From Heterobilharzia americana (Eukaryota; Platyhelminthes; Trematoda; Strigeidida; Schistosomatidae), in contig OX104134.1 of NCBI GenBank assembly GCA_944470555.2, forward strand, positions 110,850,701 to 110,914,700: a stretch of DNA of 64,000 nt, read 5' to 3'. Under the pieces are notes generated by a model. The model was not told the DNA's origin and did not search any database. It saw nothing but the letters and a program-made list of their open reading frames with translations. The position numbers and the translations under genes were made by a program. Shown here piece after piece: positions 26,906-37,498 of this stretch (the first letter of the stretch is position 1; each line of letters begins with the position of its first letter).

Positions 26906-28087
26906 GTAAGTTGTGCATTGCTGAGCACCAAACTTTAGTGAAATTATATTTATTTAAACATCACTTTGGAATCTGCTATGAAATATGAAGTATATTTATA
27001 TACAAGTAGTAATGATGCTTAGTGGTAATTATGAAAACTTCTCTATATAACTAGTACTCAATAATGAAGTAGAAGTGGTTTTCTTGCATGTGCTCTCGAC
27101 AGTCTGATATTGTTCCTTAGGGAAACAATACCATTCAACAGGTTGGAAGTCTAGGAACAGTGATTCTTAACTTTTCTTTAGTTCAACACTAGCTCCCTAT
27201 TTCAGAATTCTGTGCATACCTGCCAGTCAGTTTTAATTATGCAAACAGATCAGGAACACTGAAAATCCTTCATTTTGACAAAATCTGATGATAATTTCAT
27301 CTGCACCAAAAGTTCGAGAAAGTCATTTTTTGAGAAACGAATCAAAAATGAATTTTCGAAAATTCTCATACCAACTATTGGGTGCGGTTGAATTCAGTGA
27401 AGATACTTGTAACCTTAAAATGATTTATATCGTTTTGAACGAGCACTTTTTGACCGGATGATAAATTTAAAAAACAGTGAAACGCAGGCTACATTTCAGC
27501 CCCATGTAAATAAGAAAGTTCACAAGTAGGCACTTGTTAACAGTTACAACAAGTAAATAATCCCAGTGATTACTCATAATGCTGCTGAATAGCATGAGAA
27601 GTAAGATGAAAAATTCAAGCATCTCTGCAAGCGTATTCCGATAGAGAAAAACCACCTGACATATCTCAAATGGGGTGACCTATACAGATTTTTATAAATA
27701 TTGAATACTCATTTGTGTGCTTAAATCTCATGGATCGAGAATACGATTCACATCACAAATAAAACGCAAACAACGAATTCAAACTCAGATACATACACGT
27801 AGACAGCGAAAAACTAGTGACCAAATATCGCGATGCATAAGGCCAATAAAGCATTTTCTACCAAAAAATCAAACACTAATTAAACAAATATAACAAAACT
27901 TATGGAATGAAAAAATGAGAGAACCACGAGAAAAATTAAAATATTGAAAGTGCATAAGAAGCTATAATACACCAAACAAGAAAAAAACAGCAAGTTATGA
28001 AAAAAATGTCATTTAAAAAAAGAGGCGATAACCACAAAAGAAATTCAGCATGTAAATAAATAACCAACATAATTTCTTTCATTCCAG
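26906..28087 (+). other. Intron, no features recognised
   Basis: 1.2 kb between LDLa exons; the part from about 27740 to 28070 is strongly A-rich on the + strand. No coding signal. Confidence 0.5.
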
Positions 28088-28201
28088 CACCACGTTGCCG
28101 TGAAAATCAATACCAGTGCTCTTCCGGTGAATGTATAGAACAACATATGAGGTGTGATGGCAGACGTGATTGTCGTGATGGTTCAGACGAGACTGGATGC
28201 C
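28088..28201 (+). CDS. Exon: stand-alone LDLa module 2
   Basis: A 114-bp exon, phase 1 to 1, acceptor tttcattccag, donor gtaagt. It encodes [34 protein letters not shown], with all LDLa cysteines and calcium ligands. Over most of its length it is nearly identical in DNA to the next exon at 28838, which points to a recent tandem duplication. Confidence 0.93.
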
Positions 28202-28837
28202 GTAAGTTTCATTCTCTGTGAAAGAATGTTAATAAAAGTGTAAACGTATCATATTGTGGTTGACTGATGAAGAAGTGTTTTGAGGTGCACAATATATATA
28301 CAGGGAGAGAGAGAGAGAGAGAGTAGGAATGGTAAGCCGAAGTATTGGGAACACAGCTTTTTCCCATGCATATGCATCCTGGATGATTGTTGATGAGTAT
28401 AGTATCCACTTTTTTATTGAGTTTCTAACAGCTTCCACTTTGGTACAAAGTGGAAATCGTAGTACAAGGTATTTCAGATGCGTTTCTTCCATTGAAAATT
28501 TCATCTTTGTGCCTGAGCTTAGAGAATTCAGTGTGGTCACGGACATTCTTCAGAAAACGTCTGATGGCTTTCGTGCGTTGATAGCAGCATGCGACGTAGT
28601 TACTCGACTGTAAATCACAGATAACGATGCCCTCGATCTATTCAACTCACATCTCACACCATCCATTCTCATGCACAAATCCATAAACTACATGCACTAG
28701 AAAAGATAAAGATCCCCTACAGCTGTTCCTGTATCACAGACTATTCATCCATGACTAGTAATTCGTTGTAAAATGCAGTACGGATTTTTCCTACAAATTT
28801 TAATTCAATCTTATCGCCTCTGAAACTTATTCTGTAG
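28202..28837 (+). other. Intron with (GA)n tract and start of duplicated block
   Basis: A GA dinucleotide run lies at 28304-28323. From about 28723 the sequence is repeated at 36292 onward. No coding signal. Confidence 0.6.
28304..28323. repeat. (GA)n microsatellite
   Basis: About ten GA units in the intron between LDLa modules 2 and 3. Confidence 0.9.
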
Positions 28838-28954
28838 CACCTGCTCGTTGTTCTCCTGACCAATACCAGTGCTCTTCCGGTGAATGCATTGAACAAAATA
28901 TGAGGTGTGATGGCAGACGTGATTGTCGTGATGGGTCAGATGAAATCTTTTGTG
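28838..28954 (+). CDS. Exon: stand-alone LDLa module 3 (in duplicated block, copy 1)
   Basis: A 117-bp exon, phase 1 to 1, acceptor attctgtag, donor gtaagt. The LDLa reads [35 protein letters not shown]. The exon and its flanking introns are repeated without visible change at 36407-36523. The 1.1 kb downstream leads straight into an antisense RTE copy. Confidence 0.93.
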
Positions 28955-31296
28955 GTAAGTTTTTTTAGGTGGTTTTGTGTTTTGTCACTGAATTTTTTTC
29001 GATATTTTTATTTATCTTTTTTCATTTCAAGTGTGTTTCTGATTTTTTATTCTTTTCGCCCTAATTACTTTTCCGCACTGATTGGAATGATTTCTGGAAA
29101 TTTTTTTCCCATGTCATCTAGCTGCAGTTAAGTCTTTTTTGTTGCAAATATATACTTTATGCTAGATTTGTTTCCATCAATATCGCTTTCAATGGGCCGA
29201 TCTATTTTTGACGACATCTTTGTTGAATACGGTGCTATTTTAGCTGGAATGTATTCGCATGATCTCTGTTTCATAGTTGTTGACATTTATTGAATTTCGA
29301 CATCCGGAACATTGCATAAATTCCTGTTGTTTGAATAACTGGATTCTGTGGCGGCCAGTGACAACTACTGCGTACTGTAAATATTGATGAAGGTTTAATC
29401 TTTCTATGAAATGCCTTGTTTGAAATACAGTAGAGGTTTTGTAACGTGTAATGCTGCAACACAGCTACGAGAAATATTTAAGACATTCTACATAACCGTT
29501 TTCATTTAGATGATAACAATACCAGCGGAAAAAGATCAACATTCCTGTTAAGTATTCAGTCGTCCTGACTTACAAGTATATCGAAGAACACTTTGCTTGT
29601 CTCAAAATAGTTCAGGTAAAAATATTATCTTGAAATGCTTCCAATTACAGAATAGAGCTGTACATTTGATTCAGCAAAATCTCATAACAAAATTCTTGCA
29701 ACACATTATTTTTAAGGAACTAGTTTCTGTCATATTCTGTATCGGTCAATAAATTCTTCTTGGTCCTTTTTCCAGCTTTCCCCTTTTCTCCATTGTATGA
29801 AAAATAGACAGTAATTACGGCGATCGCGTCACCCTTAGTCTACTTCATGATTTCAAAGGTAATTACTCTAGTAAAATTTGTCTCCTATCATAAATTAGGT
29901 AACTACCTCAATTCTGTAAGCACGTCGCCATATCACTCCCTTATCTCTCTCTCTCTGCAGTCTTTTCAACCTGGCTCCACGACTCCTAACAAGACTTCAT
30001 TTCTTCCTCACATGACCGCCTACATGTCACTCTCACATGAGACGACCAACTCGTCGTTTCTGCAGCGGATTCCACTCGAGGGCCCGGCCTGACACGTGAT
30101 GTCCCCAATCGGTCTTCTCAGTGTATGCCCAATCGAATCCATCTCCACTTTCTTCTGCATATTTGTTGGGCAATCGGTTGTTGGTTGGTTCGTTTCCAGC
30201 CAGCCAACCAGAGTTCCTTGTTGCTTATTATTATTATTATTCTGGCCATATGATCTCCATCTTCAGTATCGAGTGAGTGAGGGTGGCGGCTGTTGATGTG
30301 ATGGATGTCTGCAGTTTGTTGAAAATGCTTTTCGTGACGCGCGTCAAGTCTGTCAACCATCACACAGAAGCACTGACTTACTTGACTGACATTGGTGTTG
30401 AAAATCCAGATGTTGTTCTTTGTGCTGAGTGCAGTAGATCTCCACACATATTTCAAGTAGATGAAAGCCTGTCTTGCTGTCTTTCCGATCCTGCCTTTGA
30501 AATCCTTGTCTGTGCCGCTGCCTGTAGTTGAAAGGATGCTGTCTAGGTAGCTACCTGGGTGAAAGAGACTACTTTCTTTAGATCTCCCTCGTTGATGGTG
30601 ATTGGTGCTTGTTGTTGTTGTTGTGGTGGTGGTTGTTGTGGTTGGTTGGTTGGGTATCTTCATCACCTCCGTCTTCTCTACGTCCACCTGAACGAATTCC
30701 CGTCTTCGCTGCCCTGCCTCTCCTGTCAACTTGTTAGTTTTCGCCTGTAGACCTGTGAGTTTGTGCGACAAGATATTAGACATAAATCATCATCATCATC
30801 GGCGAAATCCGAATCCTCTTCTGGGATCTTTTCATCAGTCCAGCCATTGTATGCCCATCTTCTCACAGCTCCTCACGGTTCGCTGCATTATCCAGTCCCG
30901 TTCAGTTCAGTCCAGTCCAGTCCAGTCGACCACAATCAAGAAGATCATCAGTGTTGATAGTAGTTGGCAACCTTGTCTTACTCCTGTCTCCTGTCTTCAC
31001 TTCAAAGGCGTCACTGAGCTTTCCATTGTGAATCACTCGACATATAGCATCATATAGCATAGTAGATAGGTGTTGAATGAGGTTGATAAAGGTTTGTGGC
31101 ACTGAGACCGTAGTGTTATAGCAGCAGTTGCTAAATTACTCCTCGGTCGATGCTGTTGAAGGCCTTTTCGAGGCTGATGAAGTTGAGGTAGAGTTGAGTT
31201 GACTGCCATTCTGTGCTGTGTTCTATGATGATGCGTAATGTGGCGTTACAATTTGATCCGCACATGATTTGTTCTTCCTGAAGCCAACCAACCAAG

Positions 31297-31333
<37 letters not shown>

Positions 31334-31356
31334 TGCCTGCCTGCCTGCCTGCCTGC
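31297..31356. repeat. Compound tetranucleotide tract (CAGC)9(CTGC)6 inside the RTE
   Basis: It sits between the codons for ...EQAG and FRKNKSC of the reverse transcriptase. Corresponding tracts in the other three long RTE copies have 7/7, 10/6 and 5/5 units. Confidence 0.95.
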
Positions 31357-31526
31357 TCTGGTTGTAATTTTGAATGCGGAGCATTTGTCAGTCTCTTCGG
31401 GATGATGTGGCATAATATTTTTCTTGAGGTGGACAGCAGCATGCTTCCGCACCAGTTCTTGCAAAAACACAGGTTGACTTTCCTTGGGAGTTCGCTGATA
31501 AGGTAGCCTTTCTTCCAATCAATTGG

Positions 31527-31600
31527 CAGGTAGCTTTCCTCCCTCCCTCCCTTCCTTCCCTCCCTCCTTCCTTCCTTCATTCCTTCCTTCCTTCCTTGCA
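31527..31600. repeat. CCCT/CCTT low-complexity tract in RTE
   Basis: A run of CCTCCCT and CCTTCCTT units, also present in copy 3 at about 45.45-45.52 kb. It interrupts the RT reading frame. Confidence 0.85.
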
Positions 31601-34600
31601 AACCTCCTACACTAGTGATGTGAGCATGTCTGCTGTTGTCTCCGCGTCTGTTTTCAATTCTTCTTGAGGAATCACATCTGGTCGTGCTGCTTTCCCGGAT
31701 TTCAGCAACTTTATGGCGTTCAAGACTTCAGTTCTGCTTTTGTCGGAGGGTTTGTGTTGACTGGTAATTCTGTGGTGGGGGTGGAGGTGGTATTTCTGGA
31801 CGAGTTGCAGTTGGTGGTGTGGTGGTGGTTGATTGAAGAGTTTTTTGAAGTGGTCAGCCCATTGTTTCCTTTGTTTCCCTTCTTTGGTGGTAACTAGGTT
31901 TCCTTCACTATCTTTCATTGGTTTCGTCTGCGCTGATCTCTTCCGAGGCAGTAAGTAACCTGGTTATTTGATATAATCTTGTCAGCTTTCTGTCTCTCCT
32001 ACCTCCAGCCTGTTCTGCTTCACTTGCCAATGTGTCACAGAAGTGTCTTTTGTCTTTGCATGCACTCTTCTTCACTTCTTTGTCTACTGTTCTGTTTTAT
32101 ACGTTGTACTCAGTTTGTCTTTTCGTTGTTCATCCCTGCACTGCACTGCACTGCACTGCACTGGTTCGTCTTCTGCTTCACCATCTTCCTCTCCCTCTCC
32201 CTCTCCCTCCTCTATCACCTTCCATGTGTTCATCGAGGTCCATTCCTTCTCTTGCCGCTTCTTTTTCCTTCCTGACACACCTATCCAGCTTTCCTTCCAC
32301 ATGCCTTTCAAAGAGTTCCAGTGCTCTTCCACACACGTTTATTCAGGGATGTAGCTCAATGTCTCCCATTTTCCCCCGATTGCTGACTGACTAACGTGAA
32401 GATGTCCTTTGTAGTTTCATCCTTCAGTTCAGTTTCTGTTCTGGGTGGTTGTTGAACCTGAACTGTGATCTGTCTATCACCAACAACTTTGAAGGCTTTC
32501 AACTTGATTTGGAAGGTAGGTTGCTTGCACTAGATAGTGAGTGGTGTGAACCTACATCTGCTCCTCTTCTTGACACGATGTTGTGTCAAGTAGGCTGGCT
32601 GCGTCTCCACTTTCTTCACATTGAGATGAAGTCGATCTGATTTTAAGTGTAGTGTGTCCTGGTGTCTGGTGAAATCAAATCCATGTCACTGCCTTGTGAA
32701 TATCCTTGTGTTTGTAGACACTGCCTCACCTCCAATCACCAAATCGTTGAATGCACAGAAGTCTGCAAACAGTTCTCCATTCTCATTCATCACTTCACCG
32801 AGTGTTTCTCGACCCATGCACAATTCGTTTCCTGTGCTGTCTCCTCCCAGTTTGTCATTCATGTCACCCCACTCATCAGAATGACTTTTGATGTCGCCAC
32901 GTGGGGTGGAGTCTTTCTTGTCCAGTACTGATTGTAGTTGTCTGTGGAATTCCTTCTCCTACTCTTCATCTCGGTTATTTGTAGGTGTGTAGGCTAGTGT
33001 GGTGTAGCATTGTATGATTGTGACTTTCGTTTCTGTTGAGTTGAATCATGCTGTCATGATCCTGCAGGAGGAGACTGGTTCCCATTGCATGAGAGACAGC
33101 CTTCGATGCTTTTCAAGGGGACATCGTGATAGGCACTCCATAACTCAGTGTGCTCGTGGTTGTCATCTGTGTGACAATATGGTGTAGATTATTGACTCTT
33201 CAGTTGACAGTTTGGAGAGTCCACTTCCATTCGATCTGGTGATTCCTCGCATATTCCTAGTCTAGCACTTCTATGCTATACCTTCTCGTTCTCATCTGTC
33301 TTGCAATCTGGGCAGCCTTGCCAACCAGCCAGCCAGCCAGCCAGCTTCAAACATCGTGTGGACATTCCAAGTCCTTATACTTACCTTTGTTTTCATCGAG
33401 AGAAGCGAAGACATATTGGCCAATTGTCTTCTCGAGGGCTTTCATCAACCGACATCATTTCGTCTCTCCGATTCCGGCGACGACTGAGTTTGTTTTTATG
33501 TTGTATATTTTGTTTGTGGTCTGTAGTTTCTTTAGCGATTGGGTTGGTTTTCCGTGTTAGGGTTGTTAGCCGTATGGCTAACCTTCCCTTTTTATCTGGA
33601 TTTGGGACTGGGTTAATAACTAGTGAATTACTAAACTAGGCGACGGTTCGCTGCTAGATGGTGTTCATGAATTTTCTGAGCATTTCAACCACAATACTGA
33701 CGAACATAATGCTGTGAACAAGTTTTACAATTTGTTTTATAAAGAAAATTTATCCTGTTTTCTTTTGGCCTTGAATCCTTTTTTGCACTAAGTGGTGTTT
33801 AGAGATTTCACTGGTTTTTTGAAAGTTTGATTATGAAATGACACCACCTAATCATTGGAGATATATTCGACTGTTCTTCGCTTCTTCGTGAAGTTATTGC
33901 TGAAGACGTCGCTATGAATAATGATGAGAAGTTTACGACAAAATATCAAATCTCATAGAACACCAGGCTCCATGGTACACATTTTGAGCTGCAAATCCCT
34001 TCCTAAATTTCGAAACAATCTTATGTCTGAGCCTCTACCAAATAGAATGAAGTATTCCTTATCATATGGTTTACTTGATGTAGGCTATATGGACACGATA
34101 TGCTTAACTGGATGACGTTTCCAGCTGAGTTTATTTCTCTTATTCGTGTCAAAGTAATAATAGCATTTTCAAAATTCCTTTTTGTTGTCCAACAGTTCAT
34201 AAACGGAGATTGAAAGTAGTATGAGTACTTTGGTATGAACGTGAGCAATAAATTTCGCTGAAAATGTCATCCAGTAAGTTATACTGTGTCACAGCGTGCG
34301 ATATCAAATAAATAATCTCATCTGCAATTACTCTGTACTATTGTGCACAAGTATTTCCGTTACACAATGAAGAATGCATAAATAAAATGTTTGAGTCAAG
34401 TGAAATGTCAGCGACGCTAAATCCTTTAAACTGAATCAGTGGTAAAGACCGGTAATAAGGTATATCATTGAGATATTTAAGTCTAATTAACAGACGTATA
34501 TGTATATATTCGACGTATATAATGAACGTCACAAAAAAAGTAGCAGTAAACCGAATAATGGATGAAATCTGACTTGATTATCTATGCAATTTACTTTCTA

Positions 34601-34604
34601 ATAG

Positions 34605-34718
34605 CTCCTCGTTGTCGTCCCGATCAGTATCAATGTTATTCTGGTGAATGTATTGAACGGCATATGAGGTGTGATGGTAGAAGAGACTGTCGTGATGGTT
34701 CAGATGAGGCTGGTTGCC
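34605..34718 (+). CDS. Exon: stand-alone LDLa module 4
   Basis: A 114-bp exon, phase 1 to 1, acceptor tttctaatag, donor gtaagt. The LDLa reads [34 protein letters not shown]. It is a paralogue of the exons at 28088 and 28838 but more diverged at synonymous sites. It sits in unique sequence between the two copies of the duplicated block. Confidence 0.93.
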
Positions 34719-36406
34719 GTAAGTAAGATATCATCTGAGTTTCTCATGTTAGCCAGCTGCAGTTTTGATACCTCATTGTGTTTAAAGATTACTTTGGGTT
34801 TCTTTCGTTTGCTACGACGTTATTTTGTACTACTGCTAGACACATCATAATAATGAATTTTATTGGGTTTCTCTTTTTGCTTGCTTACTGAATGGTACAA
34901 TATAAAATTATCGTCTTTATCTAAATACTGCACATGTTAGGTATTCTCAGCATTTTATTTTCAACTGAAATGTAGAATGATATATATATTGCGGTGAAAT
35001 GCCCTGCATTACTTAATAACACAAACAGAGATGAACCCACTTAGTGTGTCAAACCTTTTACGGAACTTGACTACCGTAGCAGTCTTGAAGTTTCTAGTAA
35101 AGCCACAAAATTGACTATAGGTATCACGCAACAGATAAATTTAAAAACGCCCTAGAAAAATGACCAATTTCCACAAGCCATAAACTAATTCATAATCCAA
35201 AATCATAAAAGAAACTCCTCAAATGAATGAATATTTTCCCTTTTTTCTACTAGTCCTTAGATGACGTTCTTCTCACCTTCAGCTACACAGTGTTGTTATA
35301 AATTCAAATGGTTTACTTTTATTTTAGTGCTTTCTCACTAGTCTCCTTTTGTTGACATTGTGTTTCTTGGCTGTTATTCTGAAAATCTGTGCATTCACGA
35401 GCAATTGAATTCTTTTTCTTATACTTGTCAATATTCTATAGTGTTGAAATCACTTCTTTCTTCAATTCTGTTCATCGAGATATAGTTGTAATCGACTTTA
35501 TGCCAATCCACAGTGTCACAGATGAGTTGAATAACTTCCTCAGGTTTACACATCTTCTTTACACACCAAATATATTTCCGTTTCACAGTCATACTCAAAA
35601 ATCTGTTTTTGGTTTACTGACGTCAGAATACTGACTGTTGAAGAGATTTTATGATTGAAAAATCTTTTTCCCTCTTTAGTGGGTATAAAATCGATCCTAT
35701 TTTGACACGAGTTATGATTAAAGATGAAAGATGTTTTCCAATTAAACCTCAAAACCACATTTTTCCTAATACCCGCTTGTAAATTTGTGGGTAGACATGG
35801 TTTTTCAGTGGATTTTTTCCAGATGTAAACAGCAGCCCATGAAGAAAGAAACCTTCACATTCACTTCATGGTTGCTTCAAAACATGAGTAAATAAATCTA
35901 TGTTGGTGGTGGTAACTTCGTAAGAATTTGTCGTTTCAAAATGCAGCACCATTGTTGGATTGATCAGGTACTTGATATTTAGGCAGACGGTCATGCGTTG
36001 GAATCTGCCATTTTTACTGAAGTTTTCACACAAACGCTATGTGCCACTGTCATATTTAAGAAAACATAAATGGTTTTGTAGACATACTGCTTGCGCTTAT
36101 TAGATCACCACTATATCTTCGTTTACTTATACTAGTAGTCTATTACTACTGCGACTACCACTACAATCACGGCCGATACTAGCATTAGTCCATATACAGT
36201 GATAAACGACAGTTGAATATTTCAGTAGAAATGAATGTGTAGCAGTTTGACTGTCACTTGGTGAATTCCAATAACTTCTTGAGGCGAACGACTGTTCTTG
36301 TATCACAGACTATTCATCCATGACTAGTAATTCGTTGTAAAATGCAGTACGGATTTTTCCTACAAATTTTAATTCAATCTTATCGCCTCTGAAACTTATT
36401 CTGTAG
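34719..36406 (+). other. Intron between LDLa modules 4 and 5
   Basis: 1.7 kb. Unique sequence up to about 36290, then the start of duplicated block copy 2. No other feature recognised. Confidence 0.6.
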
Positions 36407-36523
36407 CACCTGCTCGTTGTTCTCCTGACCAATACCAGTGCTCTTCCGGTGAATGCATTGAACAAAATATGAGGTGTGATGGCAGACGTGATTGTCGTGA
36501 TGGGTCAGATGAAATCTTTTGTG
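36407..36523 (+). CDS. Exon: stand-alone LDLa module 5 (duplicated block, copy 2)
   Basis: A 117-bp exon identical, as far as I can see, to the one at 28838-28954, with the same acceptor and donor, offset by 7,569 bp. It lies in the second copy of a block that also carries an RTE. If both copies are real the mature protein contains two identical LDLa modules separated by one different one. The exon joins in frame to the Ig-half exon at 41043 (G plus AA gives Glu). Confidence 0.88.
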
Positions 36524-37498
36524 GTAAGTTTTTTTAGGTGGTTTTGTGTTTTGTCACTGAATTTTTTTCGATATTTTTATTTATCTTTTTTCATTTCAAG
36601 TGTGTTTCTGATTTTTTATTCTTTTCGCCCTAATTACTTTTCCGCACTGATTGGAATGATTTCTGGAAATTTTTTTCCCATGTCATCTAGCTGCAGTTAA
36701 GTCTTTTTTGTTGCAAATATATACTTTATGCTAGATTTGTTTCCATCAATATCGCTTTCAATGGGCCGATCTATTTTTGACGACATCTTTGTTGAATACG
36801 GTGCTATTTTAGCTGGAATGTATTCGCATGATCTCTGTTTCATAGTTGTTGACATTTATTGAATTTCGACATCCGGAACATTGCATAAATTCCTGTTGTT
36901 TGAATAACTGGATTCTGTGGCGGCCAGTGACAACTACTGCGTACTGTAAATATTGATGAAGGTTTAATCTTTCTATGAAATGCCTTGTTTGAAATACAGT
37001 AGAGGTTTTGTAACGTGTAATGCTGCAACACAGCTACGAGAAATATTTAAGACATTCTACATAACCGTTTTCATTTAGATGATAACAATACCAGCGGAAA
37101 AAGATCAACATTCCTGTTAAGTATTCAGTCGTCCTGACTTACAAGTATATCGAAGAACACTTTGCTTGTCTCAAAATAGTTCAGGTAAAAATATTATCTT
37201 GAAATGCTTCCAATTACAGAATAGAGCTGTACATTTGATTCAGCAAAATCTCATAACAAAATTCTTGCAACACATTATTTTTAAGGAACTAGTTTCTGTC
37301 ATATTCTGTATCGGTCAATAAATTCTTCTTGGTCCTTTTTCCAGCTTTCCCCTTTTCTCCATTGTATGAAAAATAGACAGTAATTACGGCGATCGCGTCA
37401 CCCTTAGTCTACTTCATGATTTCAAAGGTAATTACTCTAGTAAAATTTGTCTCCTATCATAAATTAGGTAACTACCTCAATTCTGTAAGCACGTCGCC

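Larger units (their letters stand above)
28723..33600. repeat. Segmental duplication, copy 1 (LDLa exon plus RTE)
   Basis: Sequence from CTGTTC at 28723 onward matches 36292 onward at a constant offset of 7,569 bp up to the tetranucleotide tract near 31.3 kb, with almost no differences. The block holds LDLa exon 28838-28954, 1 kb of intron and an antisense RTE. It contains 1.23 kb (about 31464-32691) that copy 2 lacks. Confidence 0.9.
29930..33620 (-). mobile_element. RTE-type non-LTR retrotransposon, copy 1 (decayed)
   Basis: Minus-strand pieces in element order: N-terminal part with KAAQIARQMR (near 33.3 kb); endonuclease pieces (SHSDEWGDMNDKLGG near 32.86 kb); linker with KQRKQWADHFKKLFNQPP (31.84 kb); NAIKLLKSGKAARPDVIP; RT pieces LPIDWKKGYLISELP, FRKNKSC, TLRIIIEHSTEW, FISLEKAFNSIDRG; and the C-terminal part with GRIGKTARQAFIYLK, WIFNTNVS (30.4-30.5 kb). 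Several frame breaks, a tetranucleotide expansion at 31297-31356 and loss of the native 3' end make it non-functional. It is antisense to the host gene in the intron after LDLa module 3. Confidence 0.85.
28955..34604 (+). other. Intron between LDLa modules 3 and 4
   Basis: The intron is 5.65 kb, of which about 3.7 kb is RTE copy 1. The last kilobase (33.62-34.60 kb) is unique AT-rich sequence with no recognised feature. Confidence 0.7.

Noticed and set aside
30118..30783. 221-residue minus-strand ORF, repeated at 37687 and 44037
   Set aside because: It encodes the tail of an RTE reverse transcriptase (GRIGKTARQAFIYLK, WIFNTNVS) with a Thr repeat from a TTG tract; part of a decayed retrotransposon, not a host gene.
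31297..31356. Tandem short repeats considered as a CRISPR-like array
   Set aside because: 4-bp units with no spacers in a eukaryotic retrotransposon; a microsatellite.
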